Assembly (NCBI GenBank): GCA_936440205.1
Contig: OW387147.1
Span: forward strand, 34,869,629 to 34,933,628
Length of the DNA: 64,000 nucleotides
Reading direction: 5' to 3'
Source of the DNA: Lepidonotus clava
Taxonomy: Eukaryota; Annelida; Polychaeta; Phyllodocida; Polynoidae
Positions 10,740 through 24,210 of the stretch are shown here, piece by piece. The position numbers and the translations under genes were made by a program. The notes beneath the pieces were generated by a model that made no database searches, had not been told where the DNA came from, and saw only the letters and a program-made list of their open reading frames with translations. Position 1 is the first letter of the stretch; each line of letters begins with the position of its first letter.

Positions 10740-11333
10740 CTGGCCCGTACCCAGGGGGGGAGGTGGGAGTGGTGGGCCACCCCCCCCCCCCCTCCACACA
10801 CACACACAGAGGATGTCTCAAAATTTAATTATTTCCACCCAGGTAGAAATATTCTCTTTCTTCAAAATCCTTAGAGTCAAAAATCAAAGAAAAAGTTCAA
10901 TTGAACCAGCTAATTTACTGTTCTTTTCCTTTTCAAAAACCTTTGGAATTTACTTTCCGGTGCAGGATGCAGCTCAATTTTGGATAGTGAACATCTTACT
11001 CGAGACCTTGCCCTGTTTCATGGGATTTCTTCAGGTCAACTCAAGAAAAATAGTCTCAGAATTTTGATAGAAGTCCTAGTTTTAGTTTATGAAATATGGA
11101 AAGTGATGTTTGATAAATTTACAAACCTACACCATTGGGTTTGCCCCACCATTTTCATATCCAAATAGAAATATTGTTTAATACAGGGGACATGCTCTGC
11201 CCCAATTTTGTACTGTAAAATTTTACATGGAACTTTTAAAGTATTTTCCCAATATTGTATAATCAGAAATATAGATGAGTTCCACTTTATGGAACTCACC
11301 ACCACCCAGCGGCCAACCCTGGGTACGGGTCTG
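10740..11333. mobile_element. Non-autonomous TIR DNA element, about 594 bp
   Basis: The left end CTGGCCCGTACCCAGGG is matched on the other strand by CAGACCCGTACCCAGGG at the right end, one base of each in the first four differing. Inside the ends are G- and C-runs (10755-10795) and a short CA microsatellite. The interior is AT-rich and has no transposase. Target-site duplication not resolved. Confidence 0.65.
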
Positions 11334-14300
11334 CAGAAATATGGGGTTTCCATATATGCGTAATTGATGTGCCATTGATAGCAACTTACAATGATATGGA
11401 CGGCCGGATATTTGATTATGATGTTATACCCTGGAATTGGAAACTGATGCACTGTGACCCTGGTGTGTTGGTACCAGGTATGTGGGTTACATGGGCACCT
11501 TCAGGGACCAATAACACCCATCCCCCAGTCGGTATCACTCAGTAAACAGGGGTCGGGGGGGGGGGCTAAGGTAATGCCTACAGCCTGAAATAGAGGCCTG
11601 CATGGCAAGTTGCCATGCTTACGCTGGGTGCTTGTGTATATACACCAACCAAATCTATGATATAATCCTAATCAATGTGATTCACTTTCACAGTAAGAAG
11701 AATTAAATGAAACAGACTTGGCTTGAAACTTCTCCTTATTCCTGTGTAATTATTTCAACTGCATCGGGGCATTTAATCTGAAAAGCGATTACGAACGATA
11801 AAAGACAACACAGCACAGCACACCTTAATAGCAATATGCACATATGCAACATTTCCAATTGGTACATATTTATTTGGTACTCACATCCATCTTTAGCACT
11901 TATAAAGGACTACTATGATTGGTTAGCGGTATAGCCATAGTCGATCTAGATCTGCGCTTATACAGAATACTTTATGACATGGCAGTCATATCCATAAACG
12001 TAACAGTTGGATTTGAAAACATAAAGATCTACATGGACGTTTTGTCATATTGATTTACCTTCAATATAATTTCAAAGATCAACAGTTCTATAACAGTTCC
12101 TGCCTCTTTCCGATGAGGAATATTTCATAAGGCAACACACATATGCACAGGGTAGAAGTTAACTACGAAAACACTCCATATTCGATAAAATGGGAGATAC
12201 ACCATTCCGAACAGAAGGTTTCTGTGGATCACATTATCCCCATATTTCCTAGAAGGTAATGGGGAAACATTTGCCTCTAGTAATCATCACCAGATTAGTT
12301 GGGGCCCCATTACCCATTCCCTCTCCTCCAGGAATCCTTGGCCGCCCTGGCCTCTGCCCCCTCTCCAAGGCCGTCCGCATTTACTCCAGTAATCAGCGAC
12401 CCCAGCGGGGGGTGCCGTCCCCACCACCACCGCCTCCTCCAGGGCCCCTCCTGCAACTGATGCTCATCTCCACCACCCCGTAGGCCCGGCATCAGTATTA
12501 CAGATCGCCCAGATATATATATATATTCCAATTTAACCACACAAGTCTGTAGCGTTTGATGTTTCTGTGTCCTTTCTCGAAATTTTACCAGTTTTTCTAC
12601 TATGCATGAATGTTTCCCCTAGCTTTCAAGAAAATATTGTAAAGTAGGCCTTGAACAGCTGTTGAATACGTCTCACATATTTATTGACAGTCATATCATA
12701 ATTGTATTTGCCAGAAGGTTAATCAATATTGGGCAACTATGTACTCCGGTTTACTGGGCACAAGGGAGAGGATAACAATTCCTGCAAACTATGGCAGCTG
12801 TTTTGGCAACAATTTTTTGATGTGATGTTGTCTAAGTAAACCGTGTTTGGATAGAAACTTGTAAGTTTATCTTTCATTTCAACGACCTAGTTCCTTTTCT
12901 CAAATACCCTCATGTTTACTTCAAACCAACCATGAAGACCCTAGATACATATGTATGAAAAGCTAATAGGAATGCACCTTTACTTCAGCCAAGGGTGTAC
13001 ATGGGGTATGATGGTGACATTTTCTGTCAGCTTACAAAAACACACCCATCCCTCGCCTTTTTCTTACTTGCTATCATTTCTTTCTTGTATGGTTTTGCAA
13101 AGAGGATCAGTATTCTTGGCACACCTCATGAATCAGTCTGGTCCTTGATTTTCTGCTTTGGTCGAGTATAGCTTTCCAATGGTTTGGTAAATCCTAGAGT
13201 TCAAGGAAATGTGTACGTTTCGCCTGAGAAACCCCGAACATTTGAATAGACGAAGTGCAACTCCGATGTATGATATTGCCAGATAAACACGGAATTTTCA
13301 CACTAATAATTATACCAATCTTTAAAGCTTTAATCTAACCCTTTAACAAACTGGGTGGCACTAACTTTATAGAGCATGTGCGGATAATGTCCTTGAAAGG
13401 CAGAATTTTATTGCTAGTAACTTAGATATCATGAGCACAAATAAGGACATTGGGTGCACTTCTAACTCTAAGATTTGTGCCGGAAGGGTACTGTAAAATT
13501 CGAATACAAATAGATAGGAATCTAGAGAGATATCTAGAGTTATATGGATTCCTAGGTTATACCCAAACCACGTAGAGTCTGAGCCTTGGCAGAGGAGGCC
13601 TTGTAGTGGCCTGAGTTACTCCCGAGCTGCTCGAGGTTATTTACAGCAGGCTGAGCGGGCCACCAGTCCCCCTGCACCCCCTACTCCCCAACACACAAAC
13701 ACCCCCCCCCCAGCCTTTATCACTCCAGGGCGTTGTACACAGCGTCCCAACGACCTACCTCAGCGTCTCTGAGGTCAGCAAAAAGCCAAGACCGTGTGTC
13801 ATGGCGGGGAAAGGTGGGGAGACAGGCCGGTGGGGTGAGGGGGGGGGGGGAGTTTTTAATGGGGTGTATGCGTGCAGAAAGGTGATGATTCTAGAAATAT
13901 TTCTATTCGCATTAAGCTATATAATGACTACATTATTTGAAGTATGTTATATATTGTGTATTCCATGTTACTGATTTTCTAATCATCAGGAGTAGGCTTT
14001 ACAATTGACATTGATGAGGAACAAAGCCAATAGGTGTGACCTTGTGCTGTCCATTACTCGGTTGAATGTCTTTGCGCTGCAAATTGTAACTACTAGAAAT
14101 AACTTCCTTGCTATCTCCCTAACCAGAAATAAAATGATCGAACAAGCCTTAACCATACCAGCAGCCAAAAAGCTCCACAGAAATTCATAACAGGTAATTC
14201 CCTGATTGTCCAGTCTATATAATTATATAAATCGATTGTCTGTGCAGATCTGTGGTATGAATCAAAGATCAAAGACCTCCCGAAAGGGCAGCCAGTATGC

Positions 14301-14685
14301 TCTGTAAAAATGCTTCATCTTTAGTTTAGATGTAATGTTCAATTAAGTAAATGCATCTGAATCAGAAATATCACTTGTCTGTTTGACACCTCCATATAAT
14401 TTGGAAGTTTCCCTTCTCCTAATTGAAAATAAAGTACATTAATGAATCACGCTGACTTTTTTGATCTGGAATTTAGTAGGCTTCTTAAATATGAGCAAAC
14501 TTCATTGATAACTTTCTTGACTTAGTATCCTATTCCTGAAATATCTTTTTTATCATTTAGTCTATGTATTGCAGGTAGGTTTAGTAGTGCGTGCAATAAA
14601 TGTGTAGATTAGGTTTAATTGTAATGGCATCTGAGAACCCAATAGGACATATTCATATGCATATTCATTAAAAACAAATAAAGGA
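11334..14685. other. Long non-coding stretch with two GC islands
   Basis: Mostly AT-rich and gene-free. 12300-12490 and 13560-13850 are GC-rich islands; the second carries GAGCTGCTC (13624-13632) and poly-C/poly-G runs. The first contains a candidate exon, listed separately. Short ATG frames here have no coding character. Confidence 0.5.
12332..12388 (+). other. Candidate 57-nt exon (Ala/Pro/Ser-rich)
   Basis: A strong acceptor (CCCTCTCCTCCAG, ending 12331) and an acceptable donor (CCA|GTAATC) bound a 57-nt GC-rich stretch, a multiple of three. One frame reads ESLAALASAPSPRPSAFTP without stop. Exon-like borders in a pyrimidine-rich island can occur by chance, so this is weak. Confidence 0.25.
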
Positions 14686-14756
14686 TGCATCGGCCGGGAA
14701 TCGAACCCGGGCCGCCCGCGTGGCAGGCGAGCATTCTACCACTGAACCACCGATGC
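14686..14756 (-). tRNA. tRNA-Gly (GCC)
   Basis: A complete cloverleaf on the minus strand: acceptor GCATCGG/CCGATGC with discriminator A, D-arm GGTTCAGTGGTAGAAT (A box), anticodon loop CTGCCAC with GCC, and T-arm GGGTTCGATTCCC (B box). It is 71 nt with no intron. A T5 run on the minus strand (complement of 14670-14674) can end Pol III transcription. The second, identical gene is 2.2 kb away in the same orientation. Confidence 0.96.
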
Positions 14757-15993
14757 TTACATACTAATGCACATTTCAACCGTTAATTACTAATTATCAT
14801 TATCCAAGTATTGTATTCTAATGAAGGCCCAGAGCCGAGTCTGCACCTGCTCTATTCAGTAAAGGAAGCGTGTCTTTCAGAGCCAACCTGACCTATTCAT
14901 TTCCTGTACCTTTGAAGAAATTATATTTTATCATTTTGTGAGACGATGCTTTATTGTGTAGTATCTAATGAAGACTTGAAGGCAGGAGATGTTGTTAATT
15001 TAATATATTTCTCTAAAGTACCAGGAGTGTAGGCCAAAAGGCTTGTTGGTTATTAGTGGTTAGATGTTGTCTGTACTGTTGCTGGACCCAGAGTGTTCCC
15101 ACAGCAGGGGTGCACTTCCCCACCTCACCTTTGGCCCCTGGCCCAATTATATTAATGAGGCCAGTTGACCACTAGAGGGAGGGGAGTGCTAACAAAGGTT
15201 CTACTTGTCTAATTACCATAAACTCTATAATGTAAAATTTACATATTTGACTTATATAATAGATTAGGTAAATAGTTGTGATCATTAGAGGGAGGATATG
15301 TCATGCCTAAACTTAGGTATGACAATTTTAACTTACTCTTTGTACTTATTCAGTTTTGGCTAGAAAGAAGAATATGGTACACACAAAATAAAAGAGGAGT
15401 TTTTTCTTTATCTAGCGATGCATTTTTCAGAAACTGATAGAGAATATTCAATATCATTTTTGTGCTAGTTCTTAACTTTCATATTCAGGCCAGAGTGTCC
15501 CGATGAACAGTTACATTTTCTTTTAATTATTATACAGATAATTTTATACAGCATTGATAACCTCAGAGCAACTTTTGGTCCCCCGGTTTGATGCAATACG
15601 ATAGGCACACGCTTTCATGAAGTTTTCAACGATAATTCATTTAACAGTGTGTTGTACAACAGCAGAAAATAACATGATTACATGCTAGACTTATTGAGTT
15701 ATTTTTTTCTACAATGTCAATAAAATATGCTGAACATAACACCTTAACATAATTATAGACTAAGTTTAAATCAATATAAATTTATCAATTTATGATTTAT
15801 CCTGTTACATTTTTCAATGTTTTTTTTTATATATGACGACTCTTAAAAATGTAATGAATTCGTGAGGACAGATATCACAATTTTGTAACATTATGCCTTC
15901 GATTATGATATTCAGCACAACAGTTAATATTTTATAACTATATCGTTTATAGTTACTGAATAATCCTCGTCAGACATTATTACAAGGAGAACT
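14757..15993. other. Non-coding interval
   Basis: The first roughly 80 bases are the conserved 5' flank of the tRNA-Gly gene. The rest is AT-rich with no gene seen. Confidence 0.5.
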
Positions 15994-16555
15994 TTTTTTT
16001 TGGTATTTGTACTGTACTATAAACGTGGATGGTCACTCCAGACTTTGACTTAGCTGTTCTAGTGTTAAAATAAGAATCAGGACTGAGAGTGCGACACTCA
16101 ATGTTTATGGAGAGTGTATGAGGGGATGTTAGGTAGGCAGAACCATTCATATATGAGGCGCAGTCCACACACTAGCCAGCAGAGTGCTACTCACTGTTGT
16201 TGGACTAACATCCTGGAAAGATCGGTACTGTTAAGCTAGGTTCTGGAGTTGGAATTTAAGTGGATAGACTGTTAGTTGAGCTGGATTGTTGGCTGGGTGT
16301 GGTTGAGTGGATGCTACCCCTTTGGATTGTTCATTGTCAGCGGGAGATCTTGACACTAGCAAACACATATTGAAGATTAATAAACATCAACCTTTCATGC
16401 AAGTGTTATGTCATTCATAATGCAGAACTACACTATGGATTGGACATGCAGTCTGGTCGTAGACAGTCTGCGAATGGAGCTAGATAATATCCGTGGCATA
16501 AACAATATAACCTCTAATAGCACCCCTATCATTAACAGGATATTTAACCTCTTAA
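15994..16555 (+). repeat. Unclassified interspersed repeat, copy 1
   Basis: About 560 bp that aligns, with substitutions and small gaps, to the reverse complement of 46130-46690. Shared blocks include GTTCTGGAGTTGGAATT, GTGTGGTTGAGTGGAT and GGATATTTAACCT. An AATAAA lies at about 16379. The size and single polyadenylation signal would suit a solo terminal repeat of an old retroelement, but TG...CA ends are not clear, so the class stays open. Confidence 0.65.
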
Positions 16556-16904
16556 GTTGAGTACCATTCAGACTTTTCGAACTTCCAACACATTTTCATA
16601 AGTTTTAGACCACCTGAAATGTTAGAACTTATACTATTGAGGCAATTAAAAAAAGCATATTATATAAAGACCTATAGGATAGCACACCTGGCTACAGCAA
16701 GGCCAAAGATTCGATGTCTATCCTTAATCCTTCGACAGATGACTGCCATATTTTCATATAGGTTAGTAGGGCATGCAATAATATCCTGTCACTTCAAAAG
16801 GTCTTAATATTTAATGATAAGATGTGGTCTAACAGCATTCGACAATCAGACTATTCATCGTTGTTTGTCTGATGAATCCATGTAGGCCTATAAAATATAA
16901 AGCA

Positions 16905-16975
16905 TGCATCGGCCGGGAATCGAACCCGGGCCGCCCGCGTGGCAGGCGAGCATTCTACCACTGAACCACCGATGC
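16905..16975 (-). tRNA. tRNA-Gly (GCC), second copy
   Basis: The 71-nt body is identical to that of the gene at 14686-14756, with intact A and B boxes and anticodon GCC. The 5' flank (to the right on the plus strand) also matches for roughly 80 bp, including ATTATCCAAGTATTGTATTC and AAGGCCCAGAGC. The pair therefore arose by duplication of a larger block. The minus-strand downstream T-run is only four bases. Confidence 0.96.
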
Positions 16976-17674
16976 TCACATATTATCCCCCAATTATAAT
17001 TTGATTGTAAATTATGATTATCCAAGTATTGTATTCTAAATTAAGGCCCAGAGCTGGATATGTTAAATGAGCGTCACACCTGATAAAAGCCCGAGCCAAA
17101 GGCTGGCAAAATAACAAATGAATGATGTCACTGTTTACCGGGTAGTCAGAAAAGATAGATATCAGATAGATGGGCCGAAATGAGGCCAGGCGCACTGGGA
17201 CTTTAGGGATAAAGAAAGGGAGATTATATTGTATGTAATATTCCCGGGCAAGCTATATATGCAGTTTTAGAAAATAATTATTTGGTAGCTTTCAAAATGC
17301 TATGGTCGTGGGTTACAGTAGAGTATGTTTCCCAAAGATTATCTGCGGTCCGACATATAGTTCACTTAGACCTACCGTAGGTCTTGGAATATGAATTTAA
17401 TATTATTTCTAGAGATACGATAAATAGTTCATTCCATCTACTTACAGGCCACCATTATTTAGGTTGAAATATAATGCACAAAATTAGTGGTTCCAACTTC
17501 TTATAGGAAGTGAGAGATTCGTGGAGACGCTGCCGATTGGTACTATTACAGCATGGGAAGTTTCATACTAGGGGTTAGTTACGGGGCCCATCGGGCGTCC
17601 TATTCATTGACGTCATCGACAAAGTTGCGCTCCAGCCATAGGTATACAGTACCTTTGGTTGACCTTGAGTTTCA

Positions 17675-17723
<49 letters not shown>

Positions 17724-18681
17724 AGGAGATCTATCGGCAAACACAGACTTTACGAACAGACGGTCGTATGGGCCTTAAATAAAATCTGAGACATCATATA
17801 TATATACATTATAAGTATCATAATATCACCTCGCATTTGATGTATAAGTTATATTTTAGTCACGAGGGTAAGGCAATGTTCCGTTATGTTCATATTCAGG
17901 TTCACTATAAAGCAGGTAAAGCCCTAAAAGAAGCACATTCCAAACCGATTTGGGAGTTAGATAGGCATTTGTAAATAACAAAACATTTTTGAGGGATGGC
18001 AGTCCTTTCCTTCCTGTCGTAGTTTGTGTCCGTTCCTCATGTAGGCGGTTTAAGTGTCAGCGTGTAGGAATGTCCTGATACTTGAGGAAGATTATTGCAG
18101 AGGTAGCAATATTTGTCTTTCTCAAAAGCGTTTCTAAGGTATAGGCCTATCTATTATTTTGCTTGGAAAATGTGGACATGATATTTCTTGATTTGGAAAG
18201 GCAATTGCTGTAAGGGTTTTTGTTGTCCCCTACCAATACAAATAGTTTTTCTTATCATTATTATGTATTCTACTTTCACAAAATCCTTCAAACTACAGAC
18301 TGAAGACATTGAATTTACAACCTATTTTCAGGTATAACGGGCAGTGAATACAATAGAAAAAATGTGACTCCATCGTGAAAATTACCGATACCATCATATA
18401 TACCCGTAAGGTTTCCCAATATCAGCAGTGAAGGCCGCAGATGCCGTGTCTATATACTGCTGACCCCGATGACCTAGTTATGATGCCCCCGCTGGGTCCC
18501 CCGAGCGGTAACTGCCTACCTATATTACCTGTGGACAGGTGATGGCCCGAGGAGTGATGACATTGGTCCTCTTCTGGAACAAACAAATGGTAAAATAGCG
18601 AAACGTTAAATTTGATGTGTTTATTACCGAAAATTTAGCATCCATTTGGTGGAACGTGAACGTAGCTACAGGCTAATTTCC
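16976..18681. other. Non-coding interval with TA microsatellite
   Basis: Includes a (TA)n tract at 17678-17720 and a perfect TGACGTCA at 17608-17615. No gene evident. Confidence 0.5.
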
Positions 18682-19069
18682 CAGTGACGGATCCAGAGAT
18701 TTCAAAATAGGGGAAGCCCTTATATAAAAAATTGATGCGGCCCAGTCGGTGGCTGGAATTTTACATAAAGATAAAATCTAAATTTGGCAAAAATTAAAGG
18801 GGGACCTATACCCACTAACTGACGGAAGTCGGTCGTCGGCATTGGCATCGGCGTCGGGGTAAAATTATTAAACATGTTTAATATGGGTTGGCACTGCCGT
18901 GGGAGCTGATGGCCAATATTAATGCCGACGCCGAAGACAGCGCCGATTATGTGTGGGTATATGCCTTGTCCTAGCAGAGTCGGCCGGCGCCCGCCAACAT
19001 CGGTGCGGATTCATCCCAAAATCGGTCAGTGGGTATGGGCTTTGGAAAACCCCTCTAAATCCGTCTCTG
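18682..19069. mobile_element. TIR DNA element, CGGATCCAG-type, about 388 bp
   Basis: The left end CAGTGACGGATCCAGAGAT pairs with a right end whose complement begins CAGAGACGGATTTAGAGG. Subterminal CTATACCCAC/GTGGGTATAG and CGGCGTCGG/CCGACGCCG blocks are also inverted. It has the same terminal family as the element at 4384-5673 with a different interior. No coding capacity. Confidence 0.65.
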
Positions 19070-22060
19070 TCCACTGTGGCAGTGACACTCTTCTGGGGTG
19101 GCTACCAGAAGATTCAATTATAAATGTAGGATCCTTTGCGACCGAGGATATATATGATGCATAAGAGTAAACAATCATCCTTATGTATATAAGACCGTGT
19201 TATTAAAAGGCCCCTCAAAGCAGAAACAATTACTTGAGAAAGGGAGACAATTGTTGTAATGTCAGAATAAACTTGAGGTACCACAAACATTGCTATCGTA
19301 TAGTACATGAAAATCCTAAAAACTAAAGGAATTTATTACACGTGCCCCGCCTCAATTTCCAAAATTCTTTAAGTCACTGCTAGGAAGGGTGCATGTAGGA
19401 TACTAGTGTTACTAGCATATTCTTCATCCTAATTCACGGTGCAGTCTATTGGGAAGAGATATAATACATAGATATCTAATTTTATCCATATTGATTCACA
19501 GACTAATGGAAGCTTGTATAGCAAATTGAGAGTATTTTTCGCAATACAGTTCATGAGATCATGAGTCAGTTTGGCGAGGTAAGAATGTTGGATGGTTCAG
19601 GAAGACACATGTCAGCTTGTTTACACATGGTTGGGTGTTTGTCAGTTAGTTTTTTTCTCTGTGTCTATTTCTTTGTCGAGCTGAGGTTGGGGGTCATAGA
19701 TAGACACCGCCAACTTCAAAATGGAGGAGGAAAATGACATTTTTCGAATACTCCACGAGAGGTATGAATCATAGAGGTGGTCAATGGGTTTATGGGATTC
19801 TGGCGTATCAAGATGCTAAAACTTCCATTGGATGCATACACCTTTCTTTGCGCAGTGGACTCTCCAATAGAAGCCTTGAACTCAACACCTCCGGCCTGGT
19901 TCCATTTAAACCTGTACACCGACACCTTGGTTCAGACATATGCATTAGAGTGACGCCACACTAATATATAGGAATCAATTAAAGGAAATACGTGGGAACA
20001 CGTCCTCACCAACCCACCCCCGCATTGAGTAATAGTAGGCATGCAGTATCATCAAAATCGTACTCAACGGCGTTCCTGAAATATGGCTATGTCAGCACTT
20101 GTCAGAAAACAACGATCTGCTGAGCACTGCTAGCTGTAACGAAATACACATTAGGGAGTTAGAAATGGAATGCGTTGACTTAACTTATGACTGGTTAGTT
20201 GCTTTGTGTGATTCATAGGGACAGATCAAGGATTTTCGAAAGTGCGGTCAGCATAATAAACGTTTTCCCTTCATTCTGTATGTAGTTAGTCAATACTACC
20301 CCCTCCTACTGGGTCTTACTTTGAGCACAGCCAATGTGCATGGGGGTTAGGAAATGCAAAATTTAAGTTGTTTTTCATCAATAATGCATCATGAAGCCAT
20401 GTTTCAAATATGATCTTTTATCCTGTCTCTGTTCAAACTGGTGTGGAGACTGAACTGAAACTTCCATAAACAGATGTGAAGTCATTTTTAGCTACACCAA
20501 AATCAATGTACTTCCAGCGTGCTATTGGTAACTATCAATTGCCGGAATCAAAGTGGGACGTGAAAGGGGGGTTTAAAAAAACTGCAGGCGTGCGCAATTT
20601 GAAATATTTTGCCATCAATACATCTTGCCGAATTCTACATAACTTAATTTTTCAGCGTCTTGATAGTAGGGATATTTTTTCATTTTTAATCATTATTTCA
20701 ATGGTTCGTGTAGAATGTTCAGGTGCGTTTTGGTCTTTGCTGTTAGTCAGACAGGCAACCAGGAGCTTGCCCGGAGTCAGTACTATTATCTAGAAAGGCC
20801 CTGGAGTTTCCTTGTAGCACCTAGAGCTGGCGCCCGACTAGGCCTAGACCGTCTCAGCCTAGACCACCTAGGAGATGGCTCAGGCCTAAACCCCAACAAA
20901 CACAAATGGACGGGTCTTCCCCGCCGTGACGTCACGGGGGGTACCAGGTGCAGAGGCTGACTGGGGCTCGCCCTGCACTGAGTCACTGTAAGATCCGTGG
21001 TGGTCAGCCAATTCGAGAAGAATGGGTAATACACATTCCTTCTTGTATCACCAGCTCGTATTCTGCGTCATAGTGTCTCCCACCTTGTTTTAAACCAAAA
21101 TATTAACTATCTTTATCTAAATTTTGGGGTCCGGAGGGTCCAGCGGAAAATTTTACAATAACTACCAAACCCCCGTTTTTTAATCTCTGGTTCCACTCCA
21201 TAGTTTTCCTTTGAATTTTTGATACCGGTAGAATGGATTCAATGGTATGATGTTATTGTAGGGTAAAACCGCTAGATAATGTAGACCCTTAGAATGGACA
21301 GGACGACATGGCCATTTCTTCAATTCGACATGCGACATAGGGAACCCCCATCTACGCCCCCAATTCTGGTTACAGGAATGCTATCACCACTGTGGCCATA
21401 TACTGCATTCAGGTGTCGCTTATATTAAGTCCTGCTGACCGTGACTGTGTGCCCAAACAGTTCCCACCATACCGTTTTGGGTAGTTAGTCCAGGCAAATT
21501 AGATATCTACCCTCAACTAAATAACGTACGGCTGAAAATTTCAGGAACTGCTACCTTTGATATGGTTAACAACATATCAAAAGTCCCCAGGTGTCCCCTG
21601 TTTGCTTCCTAAAAAACAGGGGGGTTGAAGTTGGGGGACCTCCTCCCTTATCTAAGTTCAATGCGACATGTTAGAATTTGTTTAAAATTGAATCAGAATT
21701 TCAAAATTACCCATAGCTTTGAGAAACAACTCCTATAAGATTCATTAAGTCTTCTTAAACCATTCCAGTCATGATATTATTTGAATTAATGCTTATTTAA
21801 TCAATATTTTTTATGAATATATTGGGAAAATATTTTTTCTTTCCTAGAACATTTTCTTGCAAACTATATGCATCTTTTTGGCCATTGCACACATTCTGCA
21901 ATACAATAACACCATTACATAGAATATGTGGTAATTGTTAACATTTATAAAGGTCTATATCACCTTTGAAATGTAAACTAAATTTAACCGTAATCATGTT
22001 ATTAGTCTTGAGCATATATGACCTCCTGGTCAGATGTACTACAAAGAGGTATTATGTGGA
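19070..22060. other. Non-coding interval with GC island
   Basis: 20820-20990 is GC-rich and contains the 14-bp palindrome CCGTGACGTCACGG. The rest is AT-rich. Small frames have no coding character. Confidence 0.5.
20924..20937. promoter_or_regulatory. Perfect CRE palindrome in a GC island
   Basis: CCGTGACGTCACGG contains the CREB/ATF consensus TGACGTCA. The island could be a promoter or enhancer. No transcript start is visible. Confidence 0.35.
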
Positions 22061-22070
22061 ATTTATTAGC

Positions 22071-24210
22071 TTATCTATGATGACATGTAACAATAAATAT
22101 GTGTACAATTTTGTAGTTTGATGTTAGTATGTTTATTACATAATTGATAATTACAACACTGACAGATTTCCCATGATTTGTAAAGCCTACACCAGCACAT
22201 TCACAGTACATAGCTAAGCAGGCATCACCAATTTTGCAGCAACCACACCTTTGCTTACAACTTTTGTTGCATTTGCAGCTGCTCATATTGAGTAGTCTTG
22301 AGCTGCTGCCAGCTTAGTGGGGATGGGAAGAAGGCAGACATTGCTCAGTTTCCATCCTCATTTAATTCACCCTACCACGGATAGCCAATTTCTTGACTTT
22401 TACCTGCAGGTTAGCTTTAATCCAACTGCATGCTGGGTTCTATGTTGACAAACCACAAGGCTTTAGCATAGGAACACAGAGACTGGGTTGAACAGTTGAG
22501 TAGAATTTACCACAACACTTTTATTCTGAACCCTTATGGTTTTCTTTGTAGAAGAAAGTAGAAGATAGTGTTTTTGGTTGAACTTAACTTCTGCAAAGTT
22601 ATTTCAGTTATCTTTATAAGTGGTGAAGTTCTAATCTCTACAGCAGAGTCACAATTGACTGAGCTGCCTGCCATGAGTCCAGAGGCAAGAGTCACCAGGT
22701 GTTTCTTATTCCCATCTAGGAAAGGAGAATGCAACTTAAACCAACGTGGCAACCATTTGGCACACATCTTGACATGCTTATCTGAAGTAGTGCTCACTTT
22801 ACCACAAAAGTCTTCTACAGTGTTGCATCACTTGAGTCACAAAATGTTGCCAATACCCATTTGGCAATTGTGCTTTCTGTTTTCCTCTTCCATGGGTAAG
22901 GCATCCAGAGGATTTCAATGACCTCATGAGTACCTGTTCCATTGTCATGTCAGACCAAATGCCTCTCCAAAGTGTATCTGTAGGTCTGATGAAGAATCTA
23001 TGGATGATTAGCTTCTTGTACTCCTCAATCCATATGAGTGGCAACTCATTTATTTGCTGTGCATAAAGAAGTGCAGAATGAGTAAAGACTTGCTACACAG
23101 AAATGTGAGAGCATTTTCTGTACACTGTAGATATGGAGGTCCCAATCTCCTAATCTCTCAGCCCTGAGGAACAAAGGGATGAGGTTCACTTAATGAAAGT
23201 ACTGCATCGAGAGTTTTGCAGTTCCACAAGTCATTATGAAGGTTCACTCATGAATTCAAGCAACTGACAAAGATTTTGTGCAGTTTCGCTCTCTAATACT
23301 CATTTCATTGGACAGGACCTCTTGATAGATTTGTTTGATCATCAATTGTTGCTGCCTTTTCAAATATCAGTGTTGCTAAGGCTTCCTGTTAAAAAAATGA
23401 GCATGAAGTACCCTGGAGTAAGCATTACAGCTAATCATAAGTGGAACAGAATTTGGAGCATATACTGTACTCCAAACCTCTTCTAGTCCACTGTCAAACA
23501 TTATATATCCAACAGCACCCATGTAGGACATCAATAAACGAAACCCTCCAAGATAAATAACAACATCTAGGTCCTCTGTGGCTTCCGCAGTGTCACAAGC
23601 TTTTGCATACAGGGTTGGTCAAATGTAACTACACATGTGTGTTGTTGCGAGTGCTATGAACCAAAATTAAAGTATATACACTGCAATGCTAAGCAGGATA
23701 TAAATGATTGTGGCCTCGTAGCTGAGATGATTGCGTTTTCCAGAGCAAGCCTCCTCTTTTTTGCTTTTTTTCAAATAATTTTCTATTAATTTGATGACAC
23801 TTTTAAGAAAACACTTCAAACTTTCAGGTATCAAGGTGTTGAGAAGGATTCTGTAGGGCTAAAAAAAAAAAGAATTCCCAGAAAGGATAACATTAATAAC
23901 CAGTTTATTTTTATCCAAATGGGAGATTAATTCTACAAAAAACTTTCAGGTATCAGTTCATCTTCATTATCAAGTGTGTCCATGGAAGGATACATAGTGC
24001 AGTCATAAACCTTGCTAAAAATGTCTTCTCTTATGATAGTGGCTGGAGTGTTGATAATTCTTTGACACATGTCATTCATATTTTTACATCTTTCCCAATA
24101 CCGTCTGTCATTCAAAAGCTTATGATATGTAAAATAGGTCAGTACCTGGTGACCTGTGATTAAACACCCTGGGTAAATATATATTGAAAGACTGCACACA
24201 CTGCTTTGTA
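22071..24210 (-). pseudogene. Decayed copy of an expanded metazoan gene family with Cys-rich tail
   Basis: Read on the minus strand, fragments appear in family order: REDIFSKVYDCTMYPS (about 24000), YLGGFRLLMSYMGAVGYI and LEEVWSTVYAPNSV (about 23560-23450), WSDMTMEQVLMRSLKSSG (about 22930), SPFLDGNKKHLVTLASG...SVNCDSA (about 22700), and a C-terminal CKCNKSCKQRCGCCKIG motif (about 22280-22200). These match, from memory, a large unnamed metazoan family whose intact members also hold a PIN-like nuclease region between the last two blocks. That region appears absent here. The copy is broken in several places and not a functional gene. Whether the family is host-derived or mobile is not settled by this sequence. 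Confidence 0.7.

Noticed and set aside
15994-16555. Firm call of a solo LTR
   Set aside because: Termini and target duplication are not clear; left as unclassified repeat.
17553-17789. 78-residue frame with an IYIYIY run
   Set aside because: Crosses the TA microsatellite; no coding support.
22568-22921. 117-residue plus-strand frame
   Set aside because: It is antisense to recognisable minus-strand family blocks.
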